From Misgurnus anguillicaudatus (lineage: Eukaryota; Chordata; Actinopteri; Cypriniformes; Cobitidae): 64,000 bases of DNA. The position numbers were made by a program, and so were the translations under genes. This document shows positions 32,956 to 44,893 of this stretch, piece by piece. The notes under the pieces are model-generated. The model ran no database searches, had not been told where the DNA came from, and saw only the letters and a list, made by a program, of their open reading frames with translations. Every line of letters begins with the position of its first letter. The stretch's first letter is position 1. The DNA lies in NCBI RefSeq assembly GCF_027580225.2, contig NC_073356.2, positions 11,292,501 through 11,356,500 on the forward strand. Reading direction: 5' to 3'.

Positions 32956-34131
32956 CAGGGGCTTCGTTTATAAAATACTGCGTAGAAAACGTCCTAAATT
33001 TGATCTTACAATCATTTTTAAAAGCGTGCACGTGTGATACATCAAACGAATGTACACATAGAAAACACGCGTACGCATCACTTTTTGTTGTGAAATCTAT
33101 AAATCTCAAATGAGCTTGAAATTGTGCGCAGCTGTACAGATGTTAAAATCTTCAAGCAGCAAAAATAGCTTATATTTCAAAAACCTGCAGCAATCGGACA
33201 AGCACGTGGCGCTAATGGTGCGTTTACACCAACCGCGTGAAGCGTGAAGCGTGAAGCGCGAGTGATTTCAATGTTAAGTCAATGTGCAGACGCGTTGACG
33301 CGCGTCAGGAGGTCCCGCGGCGCGGAAGAGGCGTTCGGCGCGGAGCGGAAGACGCACTTCCGGCTCATTCGCGCGTCTAGCTTTCGCAAAAGGCGCGAAT
33401 TGAGCGTTGTGCGCGGTACGCACGAATGGTACTTTTGTGCATTTTGCGGTTCACGCGAATTTGCGGCTGACGCCCGAGTTGAAAAATTTGAACTTTGGTG
33501 GAATTTCGCGCCGCGTTAACCAATCAGGAGCCTGCTTGCTGCTGTGGTGGCAGTCCCGCCCGGAGTCACTCACTCAAGCAGTCACTCGAAGTTATATGAC
33601 ACACGTTGTTATTTCTATAGAGGAGACAGGAATAAAAAGGACCTCGCTTGGAAGAGTGTCAGTAAGGACTTTGGGCAACCTGGTAAGTTGTAATACACAC
33701 TTCACTTTTGAGTCACGTAACGTTTATCGACCAGCGCCGTTTATTTTCCCCCTTTAGTAAGGTTACCCAATACAAACTGGTAACTCTCTTGATAAATGCA
33801 CAAGTAACATCAGTCATCTTGCAAACAGACACTCGCACAGCAGTTGCCCCTCCCACAAGAAGCGGATTTTGCTTCGGACGCGCGTCATATGCTTGCTTTT
33901 CCGCGCGTCTACTCCGCTCTACACGCGCGAATGCATTCAAAGTGTTCAAACAGCAAACTAGGCGCGGTAGACGCGATTTTGACGCCCAAAACGCGTTTGG
34001 TGTAAACTCAGCATAAGCACTTTTCTACATCAAAGACAGTTTTTATAAATATGGACTTTGCTGTGGATTTTTGCATATGCACACTTTACAATCCAATCGG
34101 TGCATACGTATGCTTTATAAATGCGGCCCTA
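32956..34131. mobile_element. hAT-like element hosting a Harbinger-type insertion, probable
   Basis: Left CAGGGGCTTCGTTTATAAAA and right GCTTTATAAATGCGGCCCTA are imperfect inverses. Inner flanks GTGTACACATAGAAAAC and TGCATATGCACAC follow. The central part is another element (33216-34013). No clear target duplication; borders moderate. Confidence 0.55.
33216..34013. mobile_element. PIF/Harbinger-type element with TAA duplication
   Basis: TAA at 33213-33215 and 34014-34016. Tips TGGTGCGTTTACACCAACC and TTTGGTGTAAACTCAGCA are inverted. CG-rich subterminal motifs (GACGCGTTGACGCGCGTC, GGCGCGGTAGACGCGATTTT) fill both sides. The family is shared with 42424-42772. A 3-bp TAA target fits PIF/Harbinger. 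The Arg-rich frames inside come from the GCG repeats and are not genes. Confidence 0.75.
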
Positions 34132-35689
34132 GGTGACCAACATGTGACCCAGTCTGTGAAAACACAGCTAAAGTCATTTTTCAACATAAATATAATAATG
34201 TAAAGAACATTCTTGTAAAAACATCACCTTCATATCTTTAATATTGACTGAGTATGGTCATGTCAAAGATTGAAATTAATGAATTAAATCAAAATTTGAT
34301 GCTCCAAATCTCATTATTAGATCATACAACATTAATCTGGATTTCACAGACACATAATCACATTTATTTTATAGTGTTTTGATGATTTTCAGTGATAATG
34401 ACACTTGTAATTTTTGTTTATGGATTTGGCTCTTTTGACACCCTGGCACTGCATAAACCTAACATTATTGTATGGTAATAAGTTTTGAGTGTACAAATAA
34501 AGATAAGGAAATGGTAGAGAAATAGGTGATGGGATAACAAATCGACAGCTCTTATAAATCAATAAAAATATATGATATAAAATAAAAGATAAAAAACCTT
34601 TAATGATGATTTTAGCTCCCAAGAGAATAATATTCTCAACTCCATTAAACACATTTTACCATCAGCCCCATTAAACACATTTTACTATTCAGTGCATACA
34701 GCATTAAAACAGATTCAGTATGAGTCTACGGTCCAAAACTGGATTTTATAATAGCTACCCATGCCATAAGCACTATTGTCTGAGCATTGGTTCATATGAT
34801 TGCTTTTATTTGTTTGTCTGCAGTGGTACATTGTGATTGGGTGAAGAGAAGGACGGTCGCCAATGTGTTTACAGCCTGTCTGAATGAATGGCATGCGTCT
34901 CCGTGTCATGTGTCATTCGCCCTGCCCAAACAAGCATTCACTCACGCAACACAAACATACACACACATAATTAACTTGTGCGGTGTCACATCCACGCCTA
35001 TTAAATCTTTACTACCCTCGCATACACACTGCTAATCAACCCTGGACATTTATACCCATTTAACACATTTTACACATTTTTCCCTGCGGTGTATCATCAT
35101 AGACTGATTTTTGTTTGAAGTGTCAATGACATAAAATAAGCAGTATAAATGGAAAGTTCTAACTCTGTATACTGATTGAATGACCAGCACTTAAAGATGT
35201 AAAAGGACGACAAAACACACTTGAGGCCGAACATTGCTTGGCAACTGCAAACAACCTACAATTAGTAAACTGTATAAAATGGATAGTTCCGGTACTTGAT
35301 GCTACTATTTATAGTACATCTACCGCTGCGCAGCACCCATAGATGATCATTATTTATGTTGCATAGCAACATTCTGTTACTGTCACAGGGAGGCAGCGAC
35401 AGAGATAATTAGATGTGGATCTAAGTGCAGCTCGGTTTTATTACATAAAACAAACACAACGCAGCTAAATGTCAATAAAAAGATGATTTGGGTGGGAAAC
35501 AGCATGCAAAGCAGCTGTTTGCCTCCTCTTCATCACCCATTATCACTGCCTTATGGACCACACAAGTGAGTATATTAGATATTGCTTATCAGACTTTATT
35601 TCTTTTTAGTATGCTGACTCAACAAACTGTTAAAGTCCCCTCTCCCTGTCATAGTCCTCGAGGGAGATTTATTGACTTTGTTGAGCTGG
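34132..35689. other. Unassigned sequence, no gene seen
   Basis: The phrase CCATTAAACACATTTTAC occurs twice 26 bp apart (34642 and 34668), a small direct repeat. No coding domain or transposon ends recognised. Confidence 0.5.
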
Positions 35690-36970
35690 TACTCATTCAC
35701 AGCAGGTGAGGTGGAGGAGGACAATGTTTTCCACCTACCACAGACCCAGATCCTGAGTCCACCTCCACCACATACCAAAAGCCGGAGCACAGACCCACCA
35801 CAAACATAGAGCCAGAGCTTACACCCAATGCAGACCTCTAGCCAGTGGACTTATAAACCACCCAGAAGCAAGAGCTAGTGGCCATGTTTGTTGTGGTGTC
35901 CAAGCCTGTCGCCAGGTCAGCTGCTAAGCCATGTCCATCTTGGAGGTCTCTTCATATCACCATCCAAAAACCCTAAGAACTGTTCTTGTTGGCCTTATCT
36001 GGAATACTGTACTTACCGCCTGTTCCCAAGCCCTCCATCACCCTATTGCTTTCTCGTCCCCCAAAAGCTCTCTGGCTCCTTTGTCTCCACTCAGCTACCT
36101 GTCTCTTTTATCTCTGTCTGTGTCCCTCATCTCCATCCATCTTGACACAGCTTCCTGACTTCTTTCCCTCCACTGGCTGTGCCCATTTACACCAAGTCAC
36201 CCGTTATCCTCAACCCAGCAGCTTCACCGACGTGACCATGGTCTTCGGGCCAGCACTTTTCAACAGTGGACCACAGTACAGGGCCTTATGACTATTTGGC
36301 TCTGCTGTGGACTTCAGAGCCCATTTCTTTATCAGCCCTCCGACCCTGCAGCTCAAGCCTTTTCACCCTAACTGTACGTACACACCGCCACAGACTTGAG
36401 CTTCCAGAGTTACCGGAAGTCAATCATTTACAATGGAAGCTGGCTTCTCTCAGCTGCAAGGAGCGTCAAATCCATGGGCATCGCGTTTTGGGCGTCTTGA
36501 GCGACCAGAGCGTCAATCAGAAAGTTGAAAGAAGCTCAACTTTATGGTAATGAGCTATAACGCGGTTCAGCGACAAGCAGCGGGCAAAACGCCAGCAACC
36601 AATCTAAATATAGCCTAGACGTTAATCGCTGGCTGATTCTGGAGAAACATACGATGTAAACTTGTTCCTACCAAAACTTGTTCCTTCAGAGCACCCAAAG
36701 CGACAACAAGCTTTCCCATACTTTTTGACAAGCTTCCTTGGCCGGGTGGCCTGAGTTTCTTTGGAAGCTCAAGTCTGCGGCGGTCTGTACATACAGTAAG
36801 GCCCCACCTTGATCTGTTGGTTCCCTGGTTCCATCACAGATTTCTTTGCCTCAGCCCTCCATTCCTGTGGCTACACCTTGGCCATCTCTCCCACCAGCTC
36901 AGGCGCTGTCTTCTGAACCCCAAGCTCCATGTTTTAGCTCCACTTTAGTCTTCTAAGCCTCCATCACAGT
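35690..36970 (+). other. C-rich, Pro/Ser-rich translating stretch, possible retroelement relic
   Basis: The plus strand is C-rich and translates in broken frames to proline-, serine- and leucine-rich peptides (for example QTQILSPPPPH and LWLLCLHSATC in different frames). Fish gypsy-like and related elements often carry Pro-rich regions of this style; that is from general knowledge, with no motif here to fix it. There are several stops in every frame. A Harbinger-type MITE (36372-36796) has inserted in it. Confidence 0.3.
36372..36796. mobile_element. PIF/Harbinger-type MITE with TAA duplication
   Basis: TAA at 36369-36371 and 36797-36799. Tips CTGTACGTACACACCGCCAC (continuing AGACTTGAGCTTCCAGAG) and their inverse at the right are matched over about 38 bp with few mismatches. 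The interior has GAGCGTCAAATC, GCGACAAGCAGCGGG and similar CG-containing motifs. No open frame. Confidence 0.85.
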
Positions 36971-39396
36971 CTCCAACTAGGCTTTCATTCTCTTGCCTTT
37001 GACAGTTCTACAGTGAAAACAAATCGAAGTAACACACAGTCCTTTGTGGCTTACTGTTATTAAACACCCCATGTAATGGCTTGGTGAGAGATTTTCTTTC
37101 CTCGGTTGAGGCATTTCCTATTAAAGCAGGAAATTTTGGGGTGGGACATATGGAAGGGGTCGTTCCCTTATAGATGTGGTCTAGAAATTGCTTCTTGCTA
37201 TTGCTAGTCACCACTTGATGATATTAGCAAGATAAACTTTCTCATTTTAGAAACGAGTTTATTGGATAAAAATTGTATTTGACTCTGACAATTAGATGAG
37301 CTGTCAATATTTTTGTTTTGTTTTCACAAATCAATACATTTTTATTCACACACCCACGTTTATGACTAAAGCTAAATAGAGCTCTCTGTTTTTCTCGGTA
37401 CTTTCCTTGTTTCCTCGGGGCCACTGTGTTTAGCGTGAAACCTTGCACCGTAGTGTTTTGATACAGCTCTATTCAATACCACGAATGACAAGAAAACTGA
37501 AAGTATGTGAACTAAATGTCAATCCATTCTTCTGACTGTGCTCTCAGCAGCTCTTTTGTTAGCGCACTCATTCATCCATTCATTCATTCAGTCAGTGGCC
37601 TCTACTTCTGAATCGGCACCGTTCCAAAATATTGCAAACGAAGGAAATGGAAAAAATCCTGTTATTCACGCTCACTTTCAATTGACACGAGTAAATACAG
37701 GGATGTCACCACTTAAGTTTTCTTTGTGCATAACAAACGAGATTGCACCATCAACAGTGCTCACAATGAATAATCATCTCTGTATCCCCCTGGGCTCCAG
37801 CTGTGAGTCAAACAGGAAGTGATGCATTTCCAAACAGGAAGGTGGCGTTCGCCCTAAATAGCTCTTTAGTGTCTCTCTCCTTCATTCATAAATCTGACAG
37901 ACATAATGAGGAAGGGTACAATCATTAATCTTTTTAGGAGATGATGGTACGAATACAGATGGAGTCATTAGAAGATACTAAGAAGAGTTAAATTTCATTT
38001 GGTTTTTCCTTCTTTTACTTGAATGACAGCATGCACTTCAACTGCCATGAACTCCACAATGTTGTGCCAAAACCCGATGATCTATGTTATTTGAGAATGA
38101 TTTGAGCATCTGGAAAATTTGCATGGAAATCTTTTCTTTACAAGGTCTGTCACATATCTGCTGCTGTGATTATTGATCTAGAAGTATCCAAGAACAGGAT
38201 TCAAGAACCAGATTGCATGTACAGGAACAGGATTCTAATTAAGAACATGAGAGACTTTATTGCAGTATAAGCAACATTTTCTAATGGCAGCAGCATCTGT
38301 GTGTGTTGGAATTGGAACCGTCGAGTGCGGACAGAGTTAAACTCCATGACCTGGGCAAAGACCCAGAACATCCTGACCCTGACTCAACCTCTCTCTCTTT
38401 CTCTATCTCTCTCTCTCTCTCTCTCTTACAGACACACAGAGACAAAGTTGGAAGTGGGATATAGCGGATGTGAGTGGAGAGAAAGGAAAGCGAGGGAGCG
38501 GGGTCAGGAATGCGGCAGCATGGGAGTCTGGGAAAGGGGGAGGCAGCTTCGAAGCACTTCCTGTGTTAGGAGGGAAGAATCCATCAACTATGAGACAGGA
38601 ATGAGGGTCAGTGAGATAATAAACATGCACGCATATACATACACATGCATACCATTACACGCATGAACTGCTTGAACCGCTGGGAAGACAAAGAATGCGT
38701 CATTGAAAATGGAAGGCATAAACAAACTACGGGTTCTTACTGCACAAATTTTCCTTTGTATGTACATTGTTTAAAGTTATATTTTGTCTCACATACACAG
38801 GATGAATTTAGACTTAAATGCTAGTGGCCAGAAGTATGTATGTAAAAGTATGTACTAACATACCTTATGCATGAACACTATTTCTTATTTTTTGGACACT
38901 AGAGACTGGTTTGGTGACCTTTACTTTTCCAAATCTAAACGTGCATGCCTTCTTGTCTGGTTTTAGGGAAACCCTCTTGGCTCAGGTTCAGGAGACTGTG
39001 GGAATACCCCAAATCTCCGACCGGTCGCACCAGCATCGTCAGTGGCAATATCCTGCACATATCTGATACTCCGTTCACAGTCCGCCTTGATCCACGAAAA
39101 TTGCCATAAAAGTGCTTTCTGTGTCAATGCAGAGACGCTGATATCACATCTTTGCGGGATCTTTACAAGATGTACACATGCACACATTCCAGAAAATCCC
39201 TGCCAGTGTGAGTGAACCAAAACGATCCCAGTACAAATCCTGGGACACATTATCATTGTATTTCCTGGAATCTCCTTGTGGAAAAAGCTTTAGAGACGGA
39301 CAGAAGTGAAATCTCAATGTAAGTGGTATTTACATAACCAGTGCAATGTTAAGTTGCTGCTGGTCTGATGGTTTTAAGGTGACAATGCATCAGGTT
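36971..39396. other. Unassigned sequence with one CT microsatellite
   Basis: No gene recognised. The 121-codon plus frame 38301-38666 runs through the CT tract at 38389-38427 and has no recognised domain. About 38280-38385 and 38965-39250 show no repeat signature. Confidence 0.5.
38389..38427. repeat. (CT)n microsatellite
   Basis: CT run with two small interruptions (CTTTCTCTAT). Confidence 0.9.
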
Positions 39397-39530
39397 GTTT
39401 CTGTAGCTCAACTGGTTGAACATTGCACTAGAAATGAAAAGGTTATGGGTTTGAGCTCAGAGAATACATATACTGATCAAAAAATGTATACCCTAAAAGT
39501 TGCTTTGGATAAAGTGTCTACCAAATGCTT
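39397..39530 (+). mobile_element. tRNA-derived SINE, best-preserved copy
   Basis: The head CTGTAGCTCAACTGGTTGAA holds an A-box-like TAGCTCAACTGG; AAAGGTTATGGGTTTGAGCT covers the B box (GGTTTGAGCTC, diverged). Then ACATATACTGATCAAAAAAT, GTATACCCTAAAAG and a tail GCTTTGGATAAAGTGTCTAC-CAAATGC. The order tRNA head, short body and conserved tail is that of cyprinid tRNA SINEs. It is not a functional tRNA gene, because no cloverleaf can be closed beyond the head. Confidence 0.8.
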
Positions 39531-41196
39531 TTGGTTCCTTAGATGATTTAGGGACAGTGTGAGATGAGCTGCTTGCTGAATTTTAATACTTGTGGTCTAA
39601 AGCTTAAAAAAGACAAACTAAGTATGAACAAAAGTAAAAGTAATGCATGCCTTATTAAGCCATGATGACTAATGAAAGGTAAGGATCTGGTGCAAAGCTA
39701 AGCAGGTCAAAGAATGTTCAAGACAGGAAGTGAAACTTTAAAAAGATCCTTTTGTGCGCTGAGCAAAGCACTTAACCAACGGTGGGTCCATGCAATCATG
39801 GTATTGAGGATGACTTTGTTCAAAAGTTTTTTTTTTAAATGCCGTGTGATTTTACTAGGGTAGATTTATAGGTTTATATCACAGCAATTAAATCTCAATG
39901 ATATTTTCAGTCCGTAATCTTCATTCCCCAAGGAGAAAAAGCAAGGACCTTCATCCATCCCAGTCTAACATGAATCAGATCTCTAACGCTGCCCACTCCC
40001 AGAGAAAATTAGGTTTCTTTATTATCGATTAAAGTTTACTGAATAAAGGCGGTTTAATTTGGTTAATGCTGTTACAAGTCATATCGAATGCGAGCTCTAT
40101 TCTGGACCATTACGCAGCTTCCATGCTTGCATGCCTGTGGACAGATGTGACCTTGCAAAAATGCCCTCGAAAACTCCACAACAGAACAGCCAAAAGAATT
40201 CGAAATATTCATTATATCGCGGTTGTGACACGATTGAATGCTTCCTGCCGGGGATGACTATTAATAGTTGTATAAAAAGATATGCACACAAACTCACAAC
40301 TCATATGTATCAAAAGGTCAGATGAGTGTCTCGTGAGATGTGTTATTATACTCCAACAAGGAACTTTAAATATTAACACCCTAAAGCGCACACATAAGCT
40401 TACAAATACACTGCAACATACAGTACATAATTTCTGAAAAATATTCATGTTTCTTTATTATGTTAAACACAATAGAAAGGGGAAATTTTGATAAATGATG
40501 GTAAGCACACAGTTGACGGTACCATTGACTTCCATAGTATTCGTTGTTCCTACTATGGAAATCAATGGGTATTGTCAACTTTAATCAAAAGCAACTTTTG
40601 GTGCATCCAAGGGTATACATTTTTTCTCAGTATGTGTGTTTCCTGGCATGGGTGTATAATACTCGGGGGACACGTGGGAGATTCCCCCCACACACTTGGA
40701 AATAAAGATGATTCTTTCCCCCTGCACTTTTCAACTTTGGTTTTGGCTAGAGGGTATACAGCTACAGCCAAGTAGCTGTATTCACGAGAAGTTGGGTTTA
40801 GGGTTAGGTTTGGGGGTAGTATAAGAATGAAATGCTCATGCCGCAAGATTTCAGATATTGACCATAGCTGTATCCATTCTAGCCTTCAACTCGCCACAAC
40901 CATTCCCGCCCATGTTTTTTTGTTTGTTACTTAGATTCAAGTGAAGTAACATACCCAATCACAAGTGAGCGTTATAAGATTAATAATTTTTCGCTCAGCC
41001 TAGACCTGACGCTGCGTCGTCTCAAACGCAGTGCTGCATCCGCACAAGGGATCATTTCACATGCTTTCAGGTATTCCCAAATTAAATATTCAAGCACAAG
41101 AAGATGCAAAACAGATTTACTCTGTTTTTTTTAAACACACTGTTTAAAATGTATGGGTTTGCTGCTATCTGACATGCGTGGCCGTAATGCTGCATC
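39531..41196. other. Unassigned sequence with one hairpin repeat
   Basis: At 40507-40582 TGACGGTACCATTGACTTCC-ATAGT is mirrored by ACTATGGAAATCAATGGGTA, a hairpin typical of short fish repeats. No gene or other ends recognised. The stretch 40780-40840 (AGTTGGGTTTAGGGTTAGG) is low-complexity. Confidence 0.5.
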
Positions 41197-41199
41197 TAA

Positions 41200-42420
41200 G
41201 GAGCTGTTTACACTTGCTATTAAGATGTGTTTTCGTTTATCGGATCACAAGTGGACAAGAGAGACACATCACGTTTACACCTGGTATTTAAATCTGTCTC
41301 TTTTGTCCACTTTCGACCGCTTCTGTGTTGATTACTTTGATGAGGTGTTCTGTCGAGACTGTGGGCGAGTCTCTGTTGTCATTTAAACGCGAGCGGGAGT
41401 AATGACGAGTTTATATGGACGTGAACTAATATTATGTAGTAGTTCGCTGCATGTGTTGTAAGGAAAACATGCTGCACAGTGTTTTGTATATGACTATGTT
41501 AGGGCTTTCTCTGAATTTTCAGCGCAATTAATGAAATAAGATTGCGCAACTTTCACACGCTTGCAAAATGAAACTGTGGAGATCAGCTGCTTTAGTTTTA
41601 TCAATGAAAGGCTAAAAATCACGTCAAAAAAGACGTGAAACATCAGTCCAGTCTCACGGAATTTCGTTATATAGTAACGTATTTTTTTATTCTTTTTTCG
41701 TGCTATTATCACGAAATTTCATGTTTTTTCGTGATCGTATAACGAATTCCTGTTTTCGCGTGATTATCACGTATTGGTTACTCAACTGTTTTGTCCTATT
41801 TTCTTACCATTGTCGCTTCAGTTTAGGGTTAGATTTATATAAAATGACATCCCTAACCAAACCCAACTCTAACCCTAACGCCAGGCAACATATAAAAAAT
41901 AAATCAGAAAAAATAGTATAAACCAATACCTAAAGTGACATTCTAATGCAAGCACCAAATCTAACCCTAAACCGAAGCGACAATGGTTTAAAAGTAGGAA
42001 AAGGCAGTTGAGTGACCATTACGTGATAATCACACGAAAACAGGAATTCGTTATACGGTCACGAAGAAACACAAAATTTCGTGATAATAGCAGGAAAAAA
42101 GAATAAAAAAAAATACGTGACTATATCACGAAACTTTGTGAGACTGAGTAGGAAACATTGTGTTCAGTACCTCAGATTAGATAAATGGGCGGAGAAAAGG
42201 TGGTCTCTTGTGGCTGTTCTAACACATTCAACCACATGTGCGTTATACTACAAAAGCAAACCGATCGAAAGTGTTTTCGACTACCTCTGAATGTGGTTGA
42301 AAGTGGTCGAAAGTGGATGAGCTCAAAAAGTTTTGAACATCGTTTACACCTGACATTAGCGTCGTCCACTTGTGATCCGATCGACGAAAACGCATGTTAA
42401 TGCCAAATGTAAACAGCCTC
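41200..42420. mobile_element. PIF/Harbinger-type element hosting foldback copy 3
   Basis: TAA at 41197-41199 and 42421-42423. Tips GGAGCTGTTTACACTTGC and AAATGTAAACAGCCTC are inverted, followed inside by GATGTGTTTTCGTTTATCGG and ATCACAAGTGGACAA on the left and their inverses on the right, a match of about 55 bp. The foldback element 41648-42146 interrupts it. The right TAA is also the left TAA of the next element. Confidence 0.8.
41648..42146. mobile_element. Foldback element, copy 3, nested
   Basis: CCAGTCTCACGGAATTTCG opposes CGAAACTTTGTGAGACTG. Contains GTGCTATTATCACGAAATTT hairpins in both arms and the inverted central block TTGGTTACTCAACTG/CAGTTGAGTGACC. Same family as 7115-7611 and 27101-27567. 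Confidence 0.8.
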
Positions 42421-42423
42421 TAA

Positions 42424-42772
42424 TGTTGCGTTCACACCAGCCACGGTTGAAGCGTCAAGCGTCTTGCAGCGCAAATTAGGTGTTTAGCGCGGTAGACGCG
42501 ATTCCGCCTCCTTCCTACTTCGAAATGCGCCAAAAAACGTGTCACTTTAACCAATCAGGAGCTTGCTCGTAGTGACGTGATTACAGGAAGCGAGTGGAGT
42601 CGCAGAAGCCTCTCCCATGGTGCAAATTTCCACGTGAATGTCTCGATGACTAGAATTTCACGCGCGGCTTTTATGCGCAAAGTATGCGAGTAAACTCAAA
42701 ATGTTCAAGCGGCAAACTAGATGCAGTAGACGTGAATTTGACGCCTCAAACACGGCTGGTGTGAACCCACAG
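42424..42772. mobile_element. 349-bp PIF/Harbinger-type MITE with TAA duplication
   Basis: TAA at 42421-42423 and 42773-42775. Tips TGTTGCGTTCACACCAGCC and GGCTGGTGTGAACCCACAG are inverted. Same family as 33216-34013 (GTTGAAGCGTCAAGCG, GCGGTAGACGCGATT). It shares its left TAA with the element at 41200-42420. Confidence 0.85.
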
Positions 42773-43084
42773 TAAAGGATTCAGAGTGCTAACTGATTTC
42801 ATGTTTTCTTGCGCTTGAACTGACATATGTACACAAAACTAAACACTTTGTTTTAAGTGAATGTATGCAGTATTTTGGATCCGAGCAGTTATTGCTATGC
42901 TGTCTGTTTCTAATGTTACTCAAACAACCGACAAAGAAAAAAGCATCCATGTCTCATAATACATATATATTGTAATTCTACTGATCTACTGAACCCACTG
43001 ATCTATATAAATGAATGGATTGTGCATAGTAAATTTGTGCTACTAAATATAAATATACAGCCCTGTCCCCCCACCTTTAAGATG

Positions 43085-43140
43085 CTGGCTATGCTCCTGT
43101 TCCCTGGGATTTGAACCCACAACATTTGCATTCTGTATGT
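43085..43140 (-). mobile_element. SINE or tRNA-like fragment
   Basis: The reverse complement reads GCAAATGTTGTGGGTTCAAA then TCCCAGGGAACAGGAGCA, i.e. a B-box-like GGGTTCAAATCCC followed by the CCCAGGGAACA seen after the B box in SINE copies. Head and tail absent. Confidence 0.5.
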
Positions 43141-43421
43141 AGACATATGAGCAAGCCTCTGTGCATAAGCACAACAACACAGACAGACTAACCACAGCTG
43201 CAGTGAATTTGAGGACACGCACACCAAATTCTCTGTTTCTGCCCTTGTATCTCCCGTCTGGACGTAAGCACACGCCCGCATGTGGCGATTAGATTCAGAG
43301 ACGGTGTCAGAGACCCTGAGTTTGATAAATGAGGTACATAGTCCTGAGTTCCTGTAGGGTAAACAGGATAGAATACTACAGGTTCAGCCCTCTCAGCTGG
43401 GGAATGGTCAGGGTCGTCTAT

Positions 43422-43454
<33 letters not shown>

Positions 43455-44562
43455 AAACAGGCATGTGTAGATGTTAAATAATGTCTGACAGACCTGTACA
43501 CACTGTAATATGTCTCTTAACTAAATAAGTGAATTACTAAAGTCTGTATGTAGCATGTATGGTTGGTGTTTAGATCTCGCATGCTTTACCTTTTACTGTT
43601 TTTGTGGGTTTTTGCATTACATCCAAGAACTTTTACAGTCTAATGCACATAGACATACAGAGAGACAGATATGCATTTGTAATATATGCTTTATATAGAG
43701 CAGCTGTAGCTCTCTCTGGCTTGTCATCTGCTATGTTTGAACAGCCAGCGTGAAACATTGTTTTCCAGCTGTGCACGACTCCCAAAATCTCAAACACAAC
43801 TGCTTTCTGCTACACATTGGGACAGTAGCGTGTGTGTTTTATAGTTTGTGTAAAACAATAAATATAATTCCAGTGTGTTGTCTACTGTTTATAAAGAGAA
43901 TTGCAAACATATGTGCGTGTGTGCATGTGTCTGTGTGTTATAAAGAATTGAGGGACAGATGGGTGGGGTGCAGCTGTCCAGACTGGTCAAATAATGAACC
44001 TGCAGATAAAAAAAGTCAGTCCAGCACTCGGTTTCTATTGTCGTGGGATCAACATGCGGCTGTCTAAACCAGTGTCTCCTTAGCACGACCACAGTCATTC
44101 TGTGTGCATGCACAACACCACCCAACTTCACCACCCATTCCTCAGCTACACAAACAGCCAAAATTATCTGTGAAGTTCATGTTAAAACCACGACAACACA
44201 CATAAACATATCACAGTAACCGCTGAAACAGTATATGTGTAAAAGCATGTGTGTGTGTCTCTGTGTTTGTGTGTGCACGCGCGTTTTTGGCAAAACGAGT
44301 GATTAGTTTACAGTGGCTGAAGCTCAGAGAAGAAGGTCATCCATCATTCCCCAGACAAAAGTGTCAAGTACACTGCACGAGAGAGAGAGAGGGATGGAGA
44401 AAGAGAGAGAGAAAGAGAGCGGGAGAGGATTATGAAACATAAGGGCAGACAGATGGAAATTTGAATGATGGATGAGAGAGGACGAGAGAAATTGAGAGAG
44501 GACGAGATATTCCTGAGTTAGCTAAGAAATACATATGAATTAGCCAAGAGTAGATGAGCAAC

Positions 44563-44606
<44 letters not shown>
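44563..44606. repeat. (GA)n microsatellite
   Basis: GA run with one GAAAGA interruption; part of a longer purine-rich stretch from about 44460. Confidence 0.9.
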
Positions 44607-44607
<1 letters not shown>

Positions 44608-44893
44608 ACAATTGACTCAACTTGGCCACAGAGGATATAAGTGAGAGAGGGTAGAAGGAATAATTGAAAGGATAATGATGTTAACCTGGGGTGAGGTACA
44701 GGGGAAAATGGAAAGAGGTAAAGATAAGAAATGGGTGTTTCTTCAACTGCAGACACTTTTTATGTTCCAGTGGCTGATTTGTATCACATCTTAGTAACTT
44801 TTATCCATGACTTTATTATTGTGATTTGCATAAGTATATTGCACAGCTAACCAAACAAACAAAACTATTAAAATTATAACTTTAAAAAAGATT

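Larger units (their letters stand above)
42776..44893. other. Unassigned sequence with microsatellites and a SINE trace
   Basis: No gene seen. Contains a SINE-like piece (43085-43140), a CA run (43421-43451) and purine-rich GA tracts (about 44370-44420 and 44563-44606). Frames through the GA tracts are artefacts. Confidence 0.5.

Noticed and set aside
33244..34016. Arg-rich frames of about 90-116 codons on both strands
   Set aside because: They come from GCG/CGC-rich subterminal repeats of a Harbinger-type element.
35690..36970. Retrotransposon gag gene
   Set aside because: The Pro/Ser-rich style is suggestive only; there is no zinc knuckle, protease or reverse transcriptase motif and all frames are interrupted, so it was kept as a low-confidence relic.
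38301..38666. 121-codon plus-strand frame
   Set aside because: It passes through a CT microsatellite, lacks a domain, and has no frame support on either side of the repeat.
39397..39480. Possible tRNA gene from the TAGCTCAACTGG head
   Set aside because: A- and B-box-like sequence is present, but a closed cloverleaf with acceptor pairing is not; body and tail match SINE copies elsewhere in the window.
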